A stretch of 64,000 bases of DNA from Maratus speciosus (GCA_963932465.1 OZ010786.1:535373073-535437072); one strand, 5' to 3'; positions 32,982-45,537 are shown, counted from the stretch's first letter. Program-made: numbers and translations. The notes: generated from the sequence alone by a model not told the origin.

Positions 32982-33681
32982 GGGGTTCCGGGACACATTT
33001 TTAAATAATTTTTATTTATTGAGTTAAATTTTTAAATTTTTTTGTGATGTTTAAACATATCATTTGTAAACAAAATCGCATAATAAAATTTCTCATTTTT
33101 TTTTTTTATTTAATTTTTTTAAAAAAATTGGGGTAATTTAAAATTGTTATAACTCGAAATATTATTTGTAGAATTTAATTTTTTTATCATTTAAATAAAC
33201 AAAAATATATAAATTTTAATTTAGATTCAGCATTACTAAAAATATTAATTAAAAAATAATAAAAATATTTAAAGTAAAAACGAAAAAAAAAATATGTAAC
33301 TTTAAAAAAATCTTATTTTCAAAAGTATATTTTTTATCAAATTTTCTGAATCAAAATTAAAGTAAACTAATTTAAAAAAGACGTTTCAAGTTTGAACCAT
33401 ATATCTTTAACGGTTCTTGAGTTATAACGATTTAAATATGAGAAATGGTGAAAAATCCCATCATGATGAAAAACGCATTTTCACAAGAAGTCATTTGCAT
33501 GACAACCATTGCTCGAAAGCTAGATTTTGAAAAGAAACCAAAACGAAAAAACTAATATGTTCCGTTCTAATAAGGATAGAAACATGATTCAAGACTCATT
33601 TTAAGCAGAAAAAAAGACGGGAATTTTTTTACACAATAAAATATTTTTAGAACTTTTGAAGATTTTTGTGTCCCGGACCCC
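32982..33681. mobile_element. TTAA-type MITE with GGGGTTCCGGGACACA termini
   Basis: The left GGGGTTCCGGGACACA and right TGTGTCCCGGACCCC are inverted. The left flank is TTAA (32978-32981); the right is TCAA, a one-base decay. The 700-bp length and GGGGT..C start resemble 4852-5601. Internal sequence is AT-rich and includes 'ttgagttataacgatttaaa'. No transposase. Confidence 0.7.
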
Positions 33682-33685
33682 TCAA

Positions 33686-34810
33686 ACGAACTTAAGTTTA
33701 GGCATCATAATGTATTTAACACCGAAAACCCATACATGCTACGGCCACTTCGATATGGAATTAAATGAACCGTCAATTATTGTGATTTTTGTATTTTAAC
33801 GCATATTTATATCCAATTTCAGGATCATCGCCCACGTAAATACAGGAATCAATTTAACATTATTTTAAGTTTAATCACGACAGTATTAAAACTACAGAAG
33901 TGCCCGTTTCATAAACAAATATCAAAAAGACATAAAAAAAAAACCCTTTAAAATTACAAACAAAATTTATTATATCGGATTAAAAAACTGAAACGGGACT
34001 CCTTTCACAAATTAAAAAAAAAACACCACAAGGCATAAAATAGCTCTAAAAGTTCTACAACAGGTTTACAAGGAAAGGATACGTTAAGAATTTCGAATAA
34101 ACTTTAATTAAAATTCGGACAGCATTTATTATATTAAGATTTAAAAAAAAAAAAATTAAAAAATAAAAATCTTTAATAAGAAAAATCAAAAATTCCTTTT
34201 CAGGTGACATTCAGGTACCTTACATCTATATTATCTTGTATCTAACATTTTATCCCTATTAACTTTTATCTAACCTTTTATCTATATTAACTTTCATAGG
34301 TGCCAACCTCAAACTAATCTTCCTTAAAACTTGCGTTAATTTGACCCCGGTTTAGTACGTTTCGAACCAAAAAAAAATTTAAGAAATGAAATTAAATATG
34401 TTCCACCCAGAAACATTGAATTAAATAAATGAATTTTATTGAAATAAATTTTCTGGTTCGAAAGTGGTTAACCTGGTTTAAATTAATCCAGATATTACGG
34501 AAGATTAGTGAAAGGTCGGCAGCTATGAACTTTTATCTATATGTATTGTTATTTCATCTTTGCTGTTTATTCCAACTTTTCTTATTGTTATGTTTAAAAT
34601 TTTAATTGATTTTTATTCATATGTAGAATACTTGGAATGCATACAGTATATTATGAGTAACATTGTCTTATGATAAAACAGAGCAAAGAAAAAAAAAGGC
34701 GATAAATCACAATTAAATAATAAATCTTTGTATAAATCACTATAAAACAAAAACGAGTTTCGAAATGAAAATTTTAACACGGTCGTTATCAGCCAATGTA
34801 AAGAAATATC
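33686..34810. other. AT-rich stretch without recognisable features
   Basis: Contains short local repeats such as 'ttatctaaccttttatctat' near 34245-34285. No coding region. Confidence 0.4.
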
Positions 34811-34812
34811 CA

Positions 34813-34953
34813 TAAGGGGACAAAGTCATCTCTTTATTAAAGGGATATATAAATATTACACAGACATACATGCAAAAACCCCAATCGGAGGGAAAAATTA
34901 TCCAGAGAATCGAACCCGGGACCACTGCATTCCATTTTTCACTAATAAACCAA
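34813..34953 (-). repeat. tRNA-derived SINE fragment, inverted relative to the next
   Basis: Read on the minus strand, 'aatgcagtggtcccgggttc' to 'gattctctgg' matches the anticodon-arm to T-arm half of the 35023 tRNA-like sequence. It is followed by a body sharing 'tgtatgtctgt' and 'taatatttata'. It lacks the tRNA 5' half. It ends at 'ttcactaataaacca', whose complement 'tggtttattagtgaa' is at 34987-35001. Confidence 0.65.
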
Positions 34954-35022
34954 ATCGGGGAAGTCACCAGCCATCTATAACCAACTTGGTTTATTAGTGA
35001 ATAATTGCAGACCCAGGTATCG

Positions 35023-35093
35023 GCCAGAGTAGCTCAGAGGTTAGAGCGACTGCCTGGAATGCAGTGGTTCCGGGTTCGATTCCTGGCTCTGGG
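35023..35093 (+). tRNA. tRNA-like head of a SINE (apparent anticodon GGA)
   Basis: It folds with acceptor GCCAGAG/CTCTGGG (6 of 7 pairs), D stem GCTC/GAGC, anticodon stem ACTGC/GCAGT with loop CTGGAAT, and T stem CCGGG/CCTGG around TTCGATT. A and B boxes are clear ('tagctcagaggtta', 'ggttcgattcc'). The anticodon would be GGA (Ser), but there is no long variable arm, which tRNA-Ser requires, and the terminal pair is mismatched. It leads into a SINE-like body. Confidence 0.5.
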
Positions 35094-35340
35094 TAATTTT
35101 TCACTCCTGTTGGGATTATTGTATTTATTGTATGTATGTCTGTATAATATTTATATGTACTTTTAACTGTTGAATGCAGGCGTTATGTATGTGTGTTTTA
35201 ACTTATATTGTAGTATGTGTGTTTTATTATGTCATTTCTTTATTGTTAGGCTGATCATTTGCGACAGTGTCCCTTTACGGGCACGTGTTTACATTGACTG
35301 ATGACGGGCTTTTAAAATTTTCAGTCTGAAGTGCATTTTG
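35023..35340 (+). mobile_element. tRNA-derived SINE, head plus body
   Basis: The tRNA-like head is followed by a body containing 'gtatgtatgtctgtataata' and 'gcgacagtgtccctttacgg', ending near the 'gatgacgggctttt' region. The start of the body is shared with the inverted copy at 34813-34953. No poly(A) tail or target duplication was established. Confidence 0.6.
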
Positions 35341-35404
35341 CGAATTCCTTTGTTTTATAGTGATTCATACAAAGTTTTATTATTCAGCATAATCTTACGT
35401 TATC

Positions 35405-35427
35405 GTATATATATATATATATATATT
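35405..35427. repeat. (TA)n microsatellite
   Basis: About 11 TA repeats. Confidence 0.9.
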
Positions 35428-35879
35428 TACATTTTCTAAAGCTATTGGTATAAAAAGTGGTTAGTCAGAAATATTTGCTTATATTTATAAATAAGCTTGT
35501 AACCTTTGTATCACCGTGTTCGATATCTGCAACATATGCAAAAATCAATCTTACTTTTAGAGTTTGATTTATAAAGATTATTTTCTGCATTGCAGCTAAT
35601 CCCAACACATCAGTTAACATGAAATGTTAACAGAGTTCCCAACAGCCGGCTATATCGAATTAATTTTTATTTATCATTTGGACAGTTTCGTTTCATTACT
35701 GCTAAAATGAACTTGGTAAATTTTGTCAAATTAAAAATTCTGAAGACGCCTAAATATAGATTTTTAACAAAGGTAATTTCATGTACTTGAAATTTTGTAT
35801 TAGAGAATTGAGAATATTTATGAGAATAATGTAATTTTATTGCAGTTCATTGCAGCTGTGAAAAAAGTACTATTTAGTC

Positions 35880-35906
35880 TATATATATATATATATATAT
35901 ATATAG
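35880..35906. repeat. (TA)n microsatellite
   Basis: About 13 TA repeats. Confidence 0.9.
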
Positions 35907-36422
35907 CTCTATCAAAAAGAAATGACTTATGAAAACCATGAAAAAGAGGGTGCAAAACAACAATAAAAATCAATGAAAATTTATAACTAAAAAACAATAA
36001 ACAAACCACTCCTTGCTCTTCGGAAAGTGGGAGGAGTGAAAAAAACAGTTACAAAAAATAGAAATTGTATCCTCAGAGGTTTCGCAAGATATGGCCAACC
36101 CACATACTCCAAAAATATAAAAATCAGCAAATAGACTTAAACATCCAAGAACTCAACGAAACAAAACTACTTTAAAAATATTAACGAAACAAAACTGCTT
36201 TAAAAACATAAACAACCAACCAATTCAAAATCAAAAGAATCAATTTAAACTTATAAAACGTAAATAAAAATTCTTATATAACTAAATCATTAAGCAATTA
36301 AAAACATTGAACATGTGAGAAGTCCATACCCCCACCTATAGAGCTATATTTACTTAGTGCATATAAGAAGCTGCGTTGCGCCTGATGCACTGGGTTGTTT
36401 CTTTTACACCTTTTAAAAGCAT

Positions 36423-36450
<28 letters not shown>
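36423..36450. repeat. (TA)n microsatellite
   Basis: About 14 TA repeats. It lies within a short minus-strand ORF that is not a credible gene. Confidence 0.9.
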
Positions 36451-36454
<4 letters not shown>

Positions 36455-36734
36455 CTACATTTTTTTACATGCTTATTGTAATGTATTCTTATGTCTGAGT
36501 AAATAGGTTTCAAATCGGAATTGTTGAATGACAAAGGGTTAATGTATTTAATTTTGTATGAAAATGCGCTACTTTGCATTTAAAAGTTCTCCGAAAACGT
36601 AACAGTAAAAAGCACATAACGTATTTCGTTGTAAAAAAGTGTTATTTTATTTATTTTTAATTAATTAATTAATTTATTCTGTAACATAATATTTTGAACG
36701 TTTGTTGAACACGAAAGAACCTATTTCTCTTTTT

Positions 36735-37300
36735 TTTACCCGACTGTCAAGAAGGGTTAAGTGCTTCACGCGTATCTGGGTATGTGGATTCCTTTATAAC
36801 CTCGAAACATTCCAAAGGCTGGATGGGTTTTAATGAACGAGGTTTCTATCGATTCGTCTTAACCATCCAATAGTCATAGGCCATGTTTCGTTTTTATAAA
36901 TTCAAAATGGCGGTGGTAAAATACAACTGATGGCGGTAGAGATGAAACATTTTTTTTACGCACCATATTAAGTGGCATATTATTGGATAGGTCTTTCAAA
37001 ATGAAGACGATGTTTCATTGACTATTTTACGGTCAGAAGCTCCGTTTAAATATTATACAACCTGGAAGTTGTGTAGATAAGATGTCTAGCTTTACTGCAA
37101 CTCTAACCCTCATAGACATCTATAGGCCTCATCAAAACAGTGTTTATAGATAAGAACTAACAATTAAACACAACTTAAAAGTAATCAATACAAGTAAATA
37201 ATAAAAATAGGTAAGTAATATAAAAAAATAGTTTCACATTGATGAGAAATAATTAATTAGTACGCTTTTTAAGCAGCCGGGTTTTTTTTTTTTTTTGATT
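36735..37300 (+). repeat. Interspersed repeat starting TTTACCCGACTGTCAAGAAG, direct copy
   Basis: From 'tttacccgactgtcaagaag' through 'ggattcctttataacctcga', 'caaaatggcgg', 'gacgatgtttcattgactat' and 'catctataggcctcatcaaa' to 'gtttcacattgatgagaaat', this matches 51960-52522 in reverse complement over about 560 bp. No ORF or inverted ends. Both copies end in AT-rich sequence after 'cagccggg' or 'ctgccg'. The family is unknown to me. Confidence 0.75.
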
Positions 37301-37980
37301 TTTTAAATTTAATTGTTACTTGTTAACTATCATGAATATCTGGTTTGTTCCAGTTAATAATTCAGACGAAAGGTTGTAATTCCAAACATACTGTTTGTGC
37401 ACAATAGTACCATAGCTAATCAGATTAATTCAATTAAAATCACTACTTTGGAAGTAAAGAGGATTTATAATAGTTTTGATGGTAAATCTTACAAATTAAT
37501 ATACTTGAGTTTTTAAACCTATCAATGTTTTGTCTTCAATTAACTTAGTTTCACAACTGAAATTACTCTTTGAAATACGACAACATTAGTATGCTCTTCA
37601 TCTGCGATTGAGTAATAAGTTAATAGATTTTCCGAATGGACATTATAAACTGTTATTTTGCAGTTTCAATTATGACTGTAAGTTTAAGTTTGCGAATGCG
37701 AGTTTTTAAGTTAATTGAAATTCTCTACTAAGTTAGCAAAAATGTGTTACAAATATTTGTGTTATGTTCTAGAATTGTATGGAAACTATTTATTGAATAT
37801 CATATAATTTTTACTTGTTTTAAAACTTCTTCTTCAAATAGGTTTTTATAATCATTATAATTTTTGAGCCCATTTGCACAAATACGCGCCTGTTGTTTCC
37901 TTCAAGTTTGGATTATTATCTATTACCGTGATTATTTTGGGAATTTAAAATAAAGATTGTTGTAGTATTTTTTTTGTTAT
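37301..37980. other. AT-rich stretch without recognisable features
   Basis: No ORF, repeat or structured element seen. Confidence 0.4.
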
Positions 37981-38032
37981 TTTTTTTTTTTTTTTTGGGG
38001 GGGGGGTGGTGAGGGGGTGGGGAGGGATAGGG
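37981..38032 (+). other. T-run followed by G-rich tract, quadruplex-compatible
   Basis: A T tract is followed by about ten G, then 'tggtgagggggtggggaggg'. At least four G-runs of three or more with short loops satisfy the usual G-quadruplex pattern, unusual in a window this AT-rich. Confidence 0.6.
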
Positions 38033-39592
38033 TTCTAAAATTTAAATAATACCAAAGACCGTTTTATTGTATATAATGTTATTAACTTATTTCTTTTAGT
38101 TATTTAATTCAAAAATATGTAAAATTGCAACTCATTAGATTGCATTTTCTTCTCTACAGTCTACATTTCTGAAAAATTCTAAATGATTATGTTTGGGAAT
38201 ATTTTGGTTTCATTCAAGTCTCCAAAATTCAGCATATATGAAAAAAAGTTATAATTTGAAAGGTGAACGTAACATGGGAGGAAGTTCTATTTTAATAAAT
38301 TCTTATAAATTTCCAAGACAAAATATAAAAAGTTGGCACTGCACGCTTAGATAATGGTTGAGTCAGCATTTTTCAAAGTAGTATAGCAAATGAATTATTT
38401 AAATATAAAATAAGCATTATACAGTAGAGTAGAAATGACCTTTGCTAGACAAATATTAAGATAATGTATTTATATTTTGTTTTACAATTGAAAAATCTGG
38501 ACACTATAACTAAGCCTTTTCATATCAATTAAAAATATGTGGATATTAACCAATAAAGATGGTGTAAAACGAAAAATTGTCGCGTGAAAATAATATTATA
38601 TAAAACGTTTTGTGTTTACAGCTGTAACAAAGTTAAATGTTTAAGCAATAGTTAATTTTGTAACATCTGAGAGAAAATCATGTAGTAGGCAGAAAGAAAG
38701 TACTATGATTAAAAAAAATTATTTGTAATTAAAGTGCATTTTTTAGGACAAAGATAACATAAGCAAAAATAAAACAATTCAATCACAAGTATAGCATTAA
38801 CGAGTAATATAAAAATTTTGTTTTTAAAGTCACTTCCTGCTTAGATCATCAAAGAAAAATTTAATATAATCCCTTAGGCTAATGTTAGTTTTTGTTGCAT
38901 TAAAATATCTCAATTTGTTGATTTTCTATAAGCAAGTAGGTTTACAATGGAAACCTATGGGAATTTGGCGAAATATTAGAGATAGTTGGCGACAAACTTG
39001 GTGCTATTTGGCGACACAACAGGGTCTCCCCTATGGTAACCCCCCTTATAGATATGAAGATGCATTAAATGCTTCAATAACGAATGGCCGCCATTTTGTC
39101 TCCCATGTAAAACTAAAATTAATTAATTAAAATTTAATTAATGAATTAATATTTGAAAAAAATGTATTAACATCGATTTTCATCCAGTAGCAGTTTAAAA
39201 TAATTTATTTCAACTTGATAGGATGAATAATAAGTATTTTATTAACGATTGAAAATTGTAACAAGATATATATATATAAATAAATAAATAAATGCAGGGT
39301 GAACTAATAGTAGAAATTGAAAAATATAAACCTAGAATTAACGAATTCTATTTCTGCTTATAAATGGAAAAATTAAACTTATTTTATATTTATTATCGAT
39401 TTTTATACCGTAGGAACAAATTAGTTAATTCGTTAATATTTATTACATTAAAAAGTATCACATTTGGAATGAAATCTTTAATTATCTGACAAAAGGATAA
39501 AAAAAATAATAACTTGAAACTAAACTGACAGAGAATGAAACAATACAGTCATAAGTATTGTGTTATAGGTAGACACAAATTTAACAACTTGT

Positions 39593-39595
<3 letters not shown>
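38033..39595. other. AT-rich stretch with one less AT-rich patch
   Basis: A patch at about 38935-39110 ('ggcgacaaacttggtgctat', 'gaatggccgccattttgtct') has ordinary composition and an 82-codon plus-strand ORF (38882-39130), with no recognisable domain. It is probably TE debris. Confidence 0.35.

Positions 39596-39659
<64 letters not shown>
39596..39659. repeat. Compound (TA)n(GA)n microsatellite
   Basis: About 17 TA repeats run directly into about 15 GA repeats. Confidence 0.95.
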
Positions 39660-39660
<1 letters not shown>

Positions 39661-40446
39661 TAACTTTCTTCATAATTCTTTTTAATTATTTCTATTCTGT
39701 ATGAATAAAATTATAAATTCATTTATATTTTCTGTAGTAAAAAGTTCCCAACAATGCCACTTTTTGCATTACATTTTGAATTATCTGACAGTGTTTAAAA
39801 AGAAAACAGCAGAAAATGTTTTTTAGAAACATTCATGATTAAGATGATATAAGATCTAACTAAAAATTACTTTATTTGTGTTTTTACACATATTTTTAAG
39901 TGTGATTCCTAGTTAACCCTTTTAGTGAAAATAAATTAAAAATGTTTAGATATCCGTTTCCATAGTTATAGTACAATACAATGAGCAAATTCAATTCAGA
40001 AATCACGAAATTGGAAATGTAAATCAATAGATATATTTACTATTATTCATATCGAAATTCCCCAATCGAGTCCAAGTCTAGTGCTTGTATTAATCAAGTA
40101 GATATGTAACTATGCCAAAATACAAACATGTCTAAAATTTGTATGGATGTTATTAAACAAAGTGGCATTAAGTACTTAAACATTAACGTTGTACAGTAAC
40201 GCACATCGTTATAGCTATGTTTACATGCGATTTTAGCAAGAGATTCCACTTTCATTATAGATAGCAAATACTAGAAATAGTTTTAACGATAGCTTGAGGA
40301 AACATTGATCACTATAAAATTGTAATTGTCATTTTCTTTCTTATGAATGACACCATCCCCCGTACAGTATTTTAAATGAGTAAAATAAATTAAATATACA
40401 TTTGATAAATTTCCTTTGCAATTAAGACAATATGTACATTCACGTA

Positions 40447-42104
40447 TGGGAAACTAGGGACGGTTGACCATACGGGAGGCTTGGGCCACCCGTCAATTTT
40501 CATATTGAAAAGGATTTCAGAATCTTACAATAGATTTCGCTCAAAGCTACTAGAATGCTCAAACAGCAGTCTTCATTTCATAGAGATAATCGAAATAGGT
40601 GTGGAAAAAATCAATTGTGAGGCCTTTTCAACCTAAAAGTTGTGTTGTTTAGAAATATTTTGTAAGCTTTTTTTAGATAAACTATATCATAGAAATTTAA
40701 GTAAGTAGGTTTAAAGAAATGCAGAAATATCGAGCTTTCATTACAGGCATAAACATTGTACCGTAAGTTAGGCTTAATATAACAATGTGCTATTCTATAG
40801 AAAAGGTCTATTTAGGGAGACTTCACCCAGTCAATGTGAGGGACGATTGACCCAGATGATCAAGGCTACCTTAATCAAATGATTTTGGAAATCTTTTTAT
40901 TATACACTGTGTATAATGAAAAGTTAATGGTTATATATATAAAGTAATGTAAATTTATTCGGTAAAGCTGTAGTAAAATGGTGTCATGGAAAATAAAATG
41001 TTTAAAACTGACTAAAGAAAGATGTGAGAAAATGCTAGAAAATGGGAAAGTTGATAAGAACTTTTTCCATTTAAATATTACTTACAATAGGTAAATAGAA
41101 AAAGTAGGGAATACTAGAAAGGATAAATCAGCAGTCTTAACGCCTTCAGGGGCAATGGTATGTTTATAAAACCAATTAATTTTAATTTCAAAACGTCACA
41201 ATAGCACTAGAATTTTGCTAAGACCTTTTCCATTTAATATTTATGTGAATTATACTCTTTTTGTTATTTCCAAATAAATTTGTTCGTACATTTCGGTACT
41301 AGTCATGTATTTAAACATTTTAGTACTGAAAATACTTTGCGAATTAAAGGTTTAAATCATGTTAATGATAAGTTAAATGCTCATGCAGCTGCAGAAGAAA
41401 TAGCATCGATCGAAAAACTTTACGATGGTATGTAGACAATTTTCACCAAGGTGACTACAGTGAGATGAAGCCAAAATATGGGACAACTAGAGTTGTCACA
41501 TAGTTGACATTGTCATATGGAGTGTCACGAAAGTAGGAAAAAGAGACAAAAAAAAAAGCGGGAGAGGTGCTCCTAAATCCGGACATAATAACATGAAACA
41601 ATATGAAAACGGAACCTGTCTCTAGCAGAATACTGCCTTAAACGTTAAAATTTCATTTTCCCTGCCGTACAATTATACCTGCTCAGATAAGATCCTATTT
41701 AAAACAAAATTTATCTCCTCTGACTTGCGATTGCGTCTTAACAGGTTATTTTAAGATCATATATTTTTTTATAATAATTAAAGCATGTAGTATAAAGGTA
41801 TTTTGCTTTTTTTTAAACTGATTTTATTTTTCTTCCCAAATATTGCAATATAAAACAAAGTGGGTCAAGCCTTCCATATAGTGAGTCAACCCTCCCATAT
41901 GTGGGGAGCCTTGACTTATTATTTTTTCATGATTAAAATCAATAATTTTTCACATTTATTGTATGTTACACTTATGTAGCAATTTTGTTTTGATAACTTA
42001 TTGTACATAGAATAAATTGTTATTTAAAACTTTATTCTACGTTCAGTATTTAAAAAATAAAAAATCATTTTGTAAAAAGTGGGTCAACCCTCCCTAGTCT
42101 CCTC
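40447..42104. mobile_element. TA-flanked DNA transposon remnant with ACTAGGGA termini
   Basis: The left 'gggaaactagggacggttga' and right 'gtcaaccctccctagtctcc' are inverted repeats, with TA on both sides (40445-40446 and 42105-42106). The 1658-bp length could hold a transposase, but only fragments are open ('HAAAEEIASIEKLYDG' near 41385). Subterminal motifs recur inside: 'gtgagtcaaccctccc', 'ggagccttgactt', 'gggacgattgaccc' and 'gggtcaagccttcc', like transposase-binding repeats. Tc1/mariner or pogo-like origin is inferred from the TA site. Confidence 0.65.
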
Positions 42105-42823
42105 TATATATTTTCTTGTATCCATGTAAATGTTAGGAAGTAATTATCCTGTAAAGAAAACCAATGTGCTTAAATATTTAAGATCATTTAAATAATAAAA
42201 AGTTTACGTATTTTTTTTTCATTTGCAAAAAAAATTGTTAGATATTTTTAACAATTTAAGATATGGATCGCACTAGACAGCAGGATCCCCGATTCAAACA
42301 CTGATTAAAATAAATTCATTTAAAATAACCCAACTTTTGCAACTTCCAACTTTTAATTTTGGTTAATTTTTGAAAGATTTATCAATATACATAATTTATT
42401 TAAACGCTCACTTTCCGTCGTGTTCCAAAATAGAAAACAAAATTATGCATCACGCTTTACTTACTTAAAATTTAAATGTTAAGTATTTTTAGACATATTT
42501 GTACAAGATTATTTTTAAATAATACTATACGATTTATATATTATGTTTTGAAGTTCTTACTTTGAAATTTTTCCTAAAACTTCCTGAATTAAATTCACTT
42601 CTTTAGCTTATATTAACACTTTCGACTCGGGCGTCTCATACACAAATTTTATTCAATCTGCACCACTTTTTATAAGAAGTTTCGTTCAAGTACGCAATAA
42701 GACTTAATACTAGTGCCAAAAACAAATTTTGCAAATAAAGATGATGTCGCGTCAGAGGCGACAAAGGAGTACAAATGGTTAATCAAGTAAAAATGCTACT
42801 AGCAGGTATTAATAGTAGTAGAT
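42105..42823. other. AT-rich stretch without recognisable features
   Basis: Includes a less AT-rich 'gatgatgtcgcgtcagaggc' patch near 42740. No ORF or repeat partner. Confidence 0.4.
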
Positions 42824-43975
42824 GGGGCATTCTCAAAATCTTTTAACTTTCATGTCCCTGAATAATATTTTTTTATTTAATACACTTTTTTGTGTTTTTT
42901 TTTTATTATTATTATTTCATATACTTGAGAACATCCCATTGCATTATTGCACAGCAATATTAACGAGATAAATAAGTTTTGGACGATTTTGGGGGTCCTA
43001 ACACATGGAAAACTCATCTACCGTCCCGTATCCCTGATGCTAATTTTGAAGTTTGGAGCTGTCTGGATAAAATTGTTTCAATAAAAATAATTCAATGTAA
43101 TTTTTTTCTAAAACTGGAACTATTTTTTTTTATATATAAATATGTAGTTAAAAATTAACCTGCACACATTTTTAGGGTTGATATTATTTTTTGAACTCTG
43201 TCCTTGGGTTTTAGATTTTTTAACATCCCTCTTCTAAAATTATACAGCAAATCACTTCAGATGCAGCGACAGAATTTTTTTCAAGTTATTTCTCATGCAG
43301 AAGTATGCTAGAAAAAGAATATCTAAAATTCTTTGACAGGAAATTTTCTGCAGAATATAAATCAGCATTTAAATATCAATTTCAAGCACCGTGGCTTTAT
43401 TGGTAGTCTTTCCGTCCCCAAGGTTTATTCCTGCACTTTTCGAGGTAAATTAAAAAAAATAATAATAATTTAATCCAATGTTAACAACTGTTTCAAAAAA
43501 TCAATGAACATTGTGGCTATCACTTAGTCTTAACATGATTTTCCTAAAAATATGTGGTAATTTTCCTTACCGTTCCATCCTTGCCGTCTCTTTTTTTACC
43601 ATTTCGTCCCTTTTCTTACCTTACCGTCCCTTCTTTAACACCCCTTTAAGACAATGGTATACAAAAATTCTGTATTAAAAGTACTACATTTGTATTATTT
43701 CTTATTTGAATGACCTGTGGGTACTATGCAAATTCATTATAAGTAAAAATTTAGAAGAAAATAAAAAGTTATAGGGGTAAAATGGTAAGGAAAATTAAAG
43801 TCGGAAGTTTAACCTAAACCTCAGTTAAATAAAAAAAAAAAAAATCGCTCCTGACCATTTTTTTCTTTATTTTTAATCATTAAGGCATTCGTCTATTAGA
43901 TTAAAATGTTATTTTAGCAAGTTTAATTTCGCCAGATTTTTTTCCCCAAAAGTCAAAAGGTTGTGAGAATGCCCC
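42824..43975. mobile_element. TIR element with GGGGCATTCTCA termini and AGAT flanks
   Basis: The left GGGGCATTCTCAAAATCTTT and right 'ttgtgagaatgcccc' (preceded by 'aaaagtcaaaagg') are inverted repeats of about 27 bp. AGAT lies on each side (42820-42823 and 43976-43979), a candidate 4-bp target duplication. At 1152 bp there is no transposase ORF. Internal motifs 'accgtcccgtatccc', 'ttaccgttccatcc' and 'ttaccgtcccttc' recur. Confidence 0.65.
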
Positions 43976-43979
43976 AGAT

Positions 43980-45200
43980 ATGTTTTACATTTTAATCAAA
44001 CAGATATATAATAAGTAGATACATTTTATGTTTAAATCTAACATATATATTTTTTTTAGGTTTTCCATAAGATAAATCTTATACCTAGTATACCTCACTC
44101 AAGCGTGCAGTTTTTTAAATTATTATATATACAACGTTAAATTCAAATATTTTAACAAAATAAGATCAATAAATAAGAGTTTTATTCATATATCTTCTGC
44201 ACAAGTTCCATAGAAATTGCAAAATCGCACTCTTTCGAAAATAAACATGTATTTTGGACATTACAATATCCCCGGGTTCCTTAACTACGCTCTACACACC
44301 AATGAAACAATATTGTTATAAATACGAAGTGCTTTATACATCATTGTGCTTCAATTATACCTCTTTTAGTAAGAAAAATTCAATTCAGCTACTTATTGAT
44401 AACAGATAAGTGTGATTTTATCATATTAGATAAGACTAATGTTTTTCTAAAATTTTTGAATTCACACTCTGAAAAATTAGTAAATTTTAAATTCTGCACA
44501 CTCTACACCGTCCGATAATATTGAGTTCAACAGCATCTATACAACCATTTCTATGAACCCGCTTGCAGCTGAAACAACGAGATAATTGATTTTACTTCAC
44601 TTTATTCGCTACAGTAATATAATGTAAAAGTAAAATGTGACATGTTACAAATAAAGAAATATAGAAGTTTAATCGAAATAAATAATAGTTGTTTGTGTGA
44701 TATTTAAAGTGATGCTTGTTATAGTTTTGCTCTTGATAATATTACATTTTTAGGGGGTTAACTTTTATAACTTAATGACATGTTTATTTAATGAACATTA
44801 TTTATTTCAGATGCAATGTTCAAATAAGTGAAACTGCTATTGATCTTTAAAATTCCCTCTTTAAAATGCTGTAAATGTCTAACGTCGTGTCAGAAATGAA
44901 ATGAAATGCTGCTTCTTTTACTGTTCTCATTTATAACAAATGCTTACAAGATTTTTTACATCGATAAAAAAAAATCCCTAGAAAACATTGGAGAAACATA
45001 TAAACAATTTTAATTGACTAATTAACAAAAATGAAGCATTCCTTGCCGTTATTTTTTTTTTTTTCAAAACTAGATGAACAGAGAAATAAAGGAAATATGA
45101 GAATTAAATCAATCAGGCATTTTGCCGTCATCATAACAATGAAAAATATACATAAAATAAAATAAATTAATAAGTGTGATATTTATTTCACTACTTAAAC
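43980..45200. other. AT-rich stretch without recognisable features
   Basis: No ORF of note, no repeat partner found. Confidence 0.4.
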
Positions 45201-45210
45201 GAAATTGAAA

Positions 45211-45213
<3 letters not shown>

Positions 45214-45246
<33 letters not shown>
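45214..45246. repeat. Poly(A) tract, 33 nt
   Basis: A homopolymer run, followed by ordinary AT-rich sequence. Confidence 0.9.
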
Positions 45247-45247
<1 letters not shown>

Positions 45248-45493
45248 ATAAATAAAGCATTAATATTGGCTTGGGATGTGAAAAAAAGCAGGAAAGTTAA
45301 GTAAAAATCTACGAAATGAAACATATTATGACATTTTAAAAATAAACATGAATTATCGATACTGTAATTTTATTTCACTAACGGTATTTTAAGTCAGTAA
45401 ATATGTTTAGTAGTCAGTATTTCAGTGCAAGTATTGTGTCTTTACTGCATTGATGTATTTTTTTAAGAGTGTTAATGTTTCACTCATCTGCAA

Positions 45494-45495
<2 letters not shown>

Positions 45496-45524
<29 letters not shown>

Positions 45525-45537
45525 GTAATAGTAATAA
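45496..45537. repeat. (AAT)n microsatellite
   Basis: About 14 AAT/AGT repeats. Confidence 0.9.

Noticed and set aside
34740..34967. 75-codon minus-strand ORF
   Set aside because: Overlaps the inverted tRNA-derived SINE fragment.
38882..39130. 82-codon plus-strand ORF in a less AT-rich patch
   Set aside because: No domain recognised; probably TE debris.
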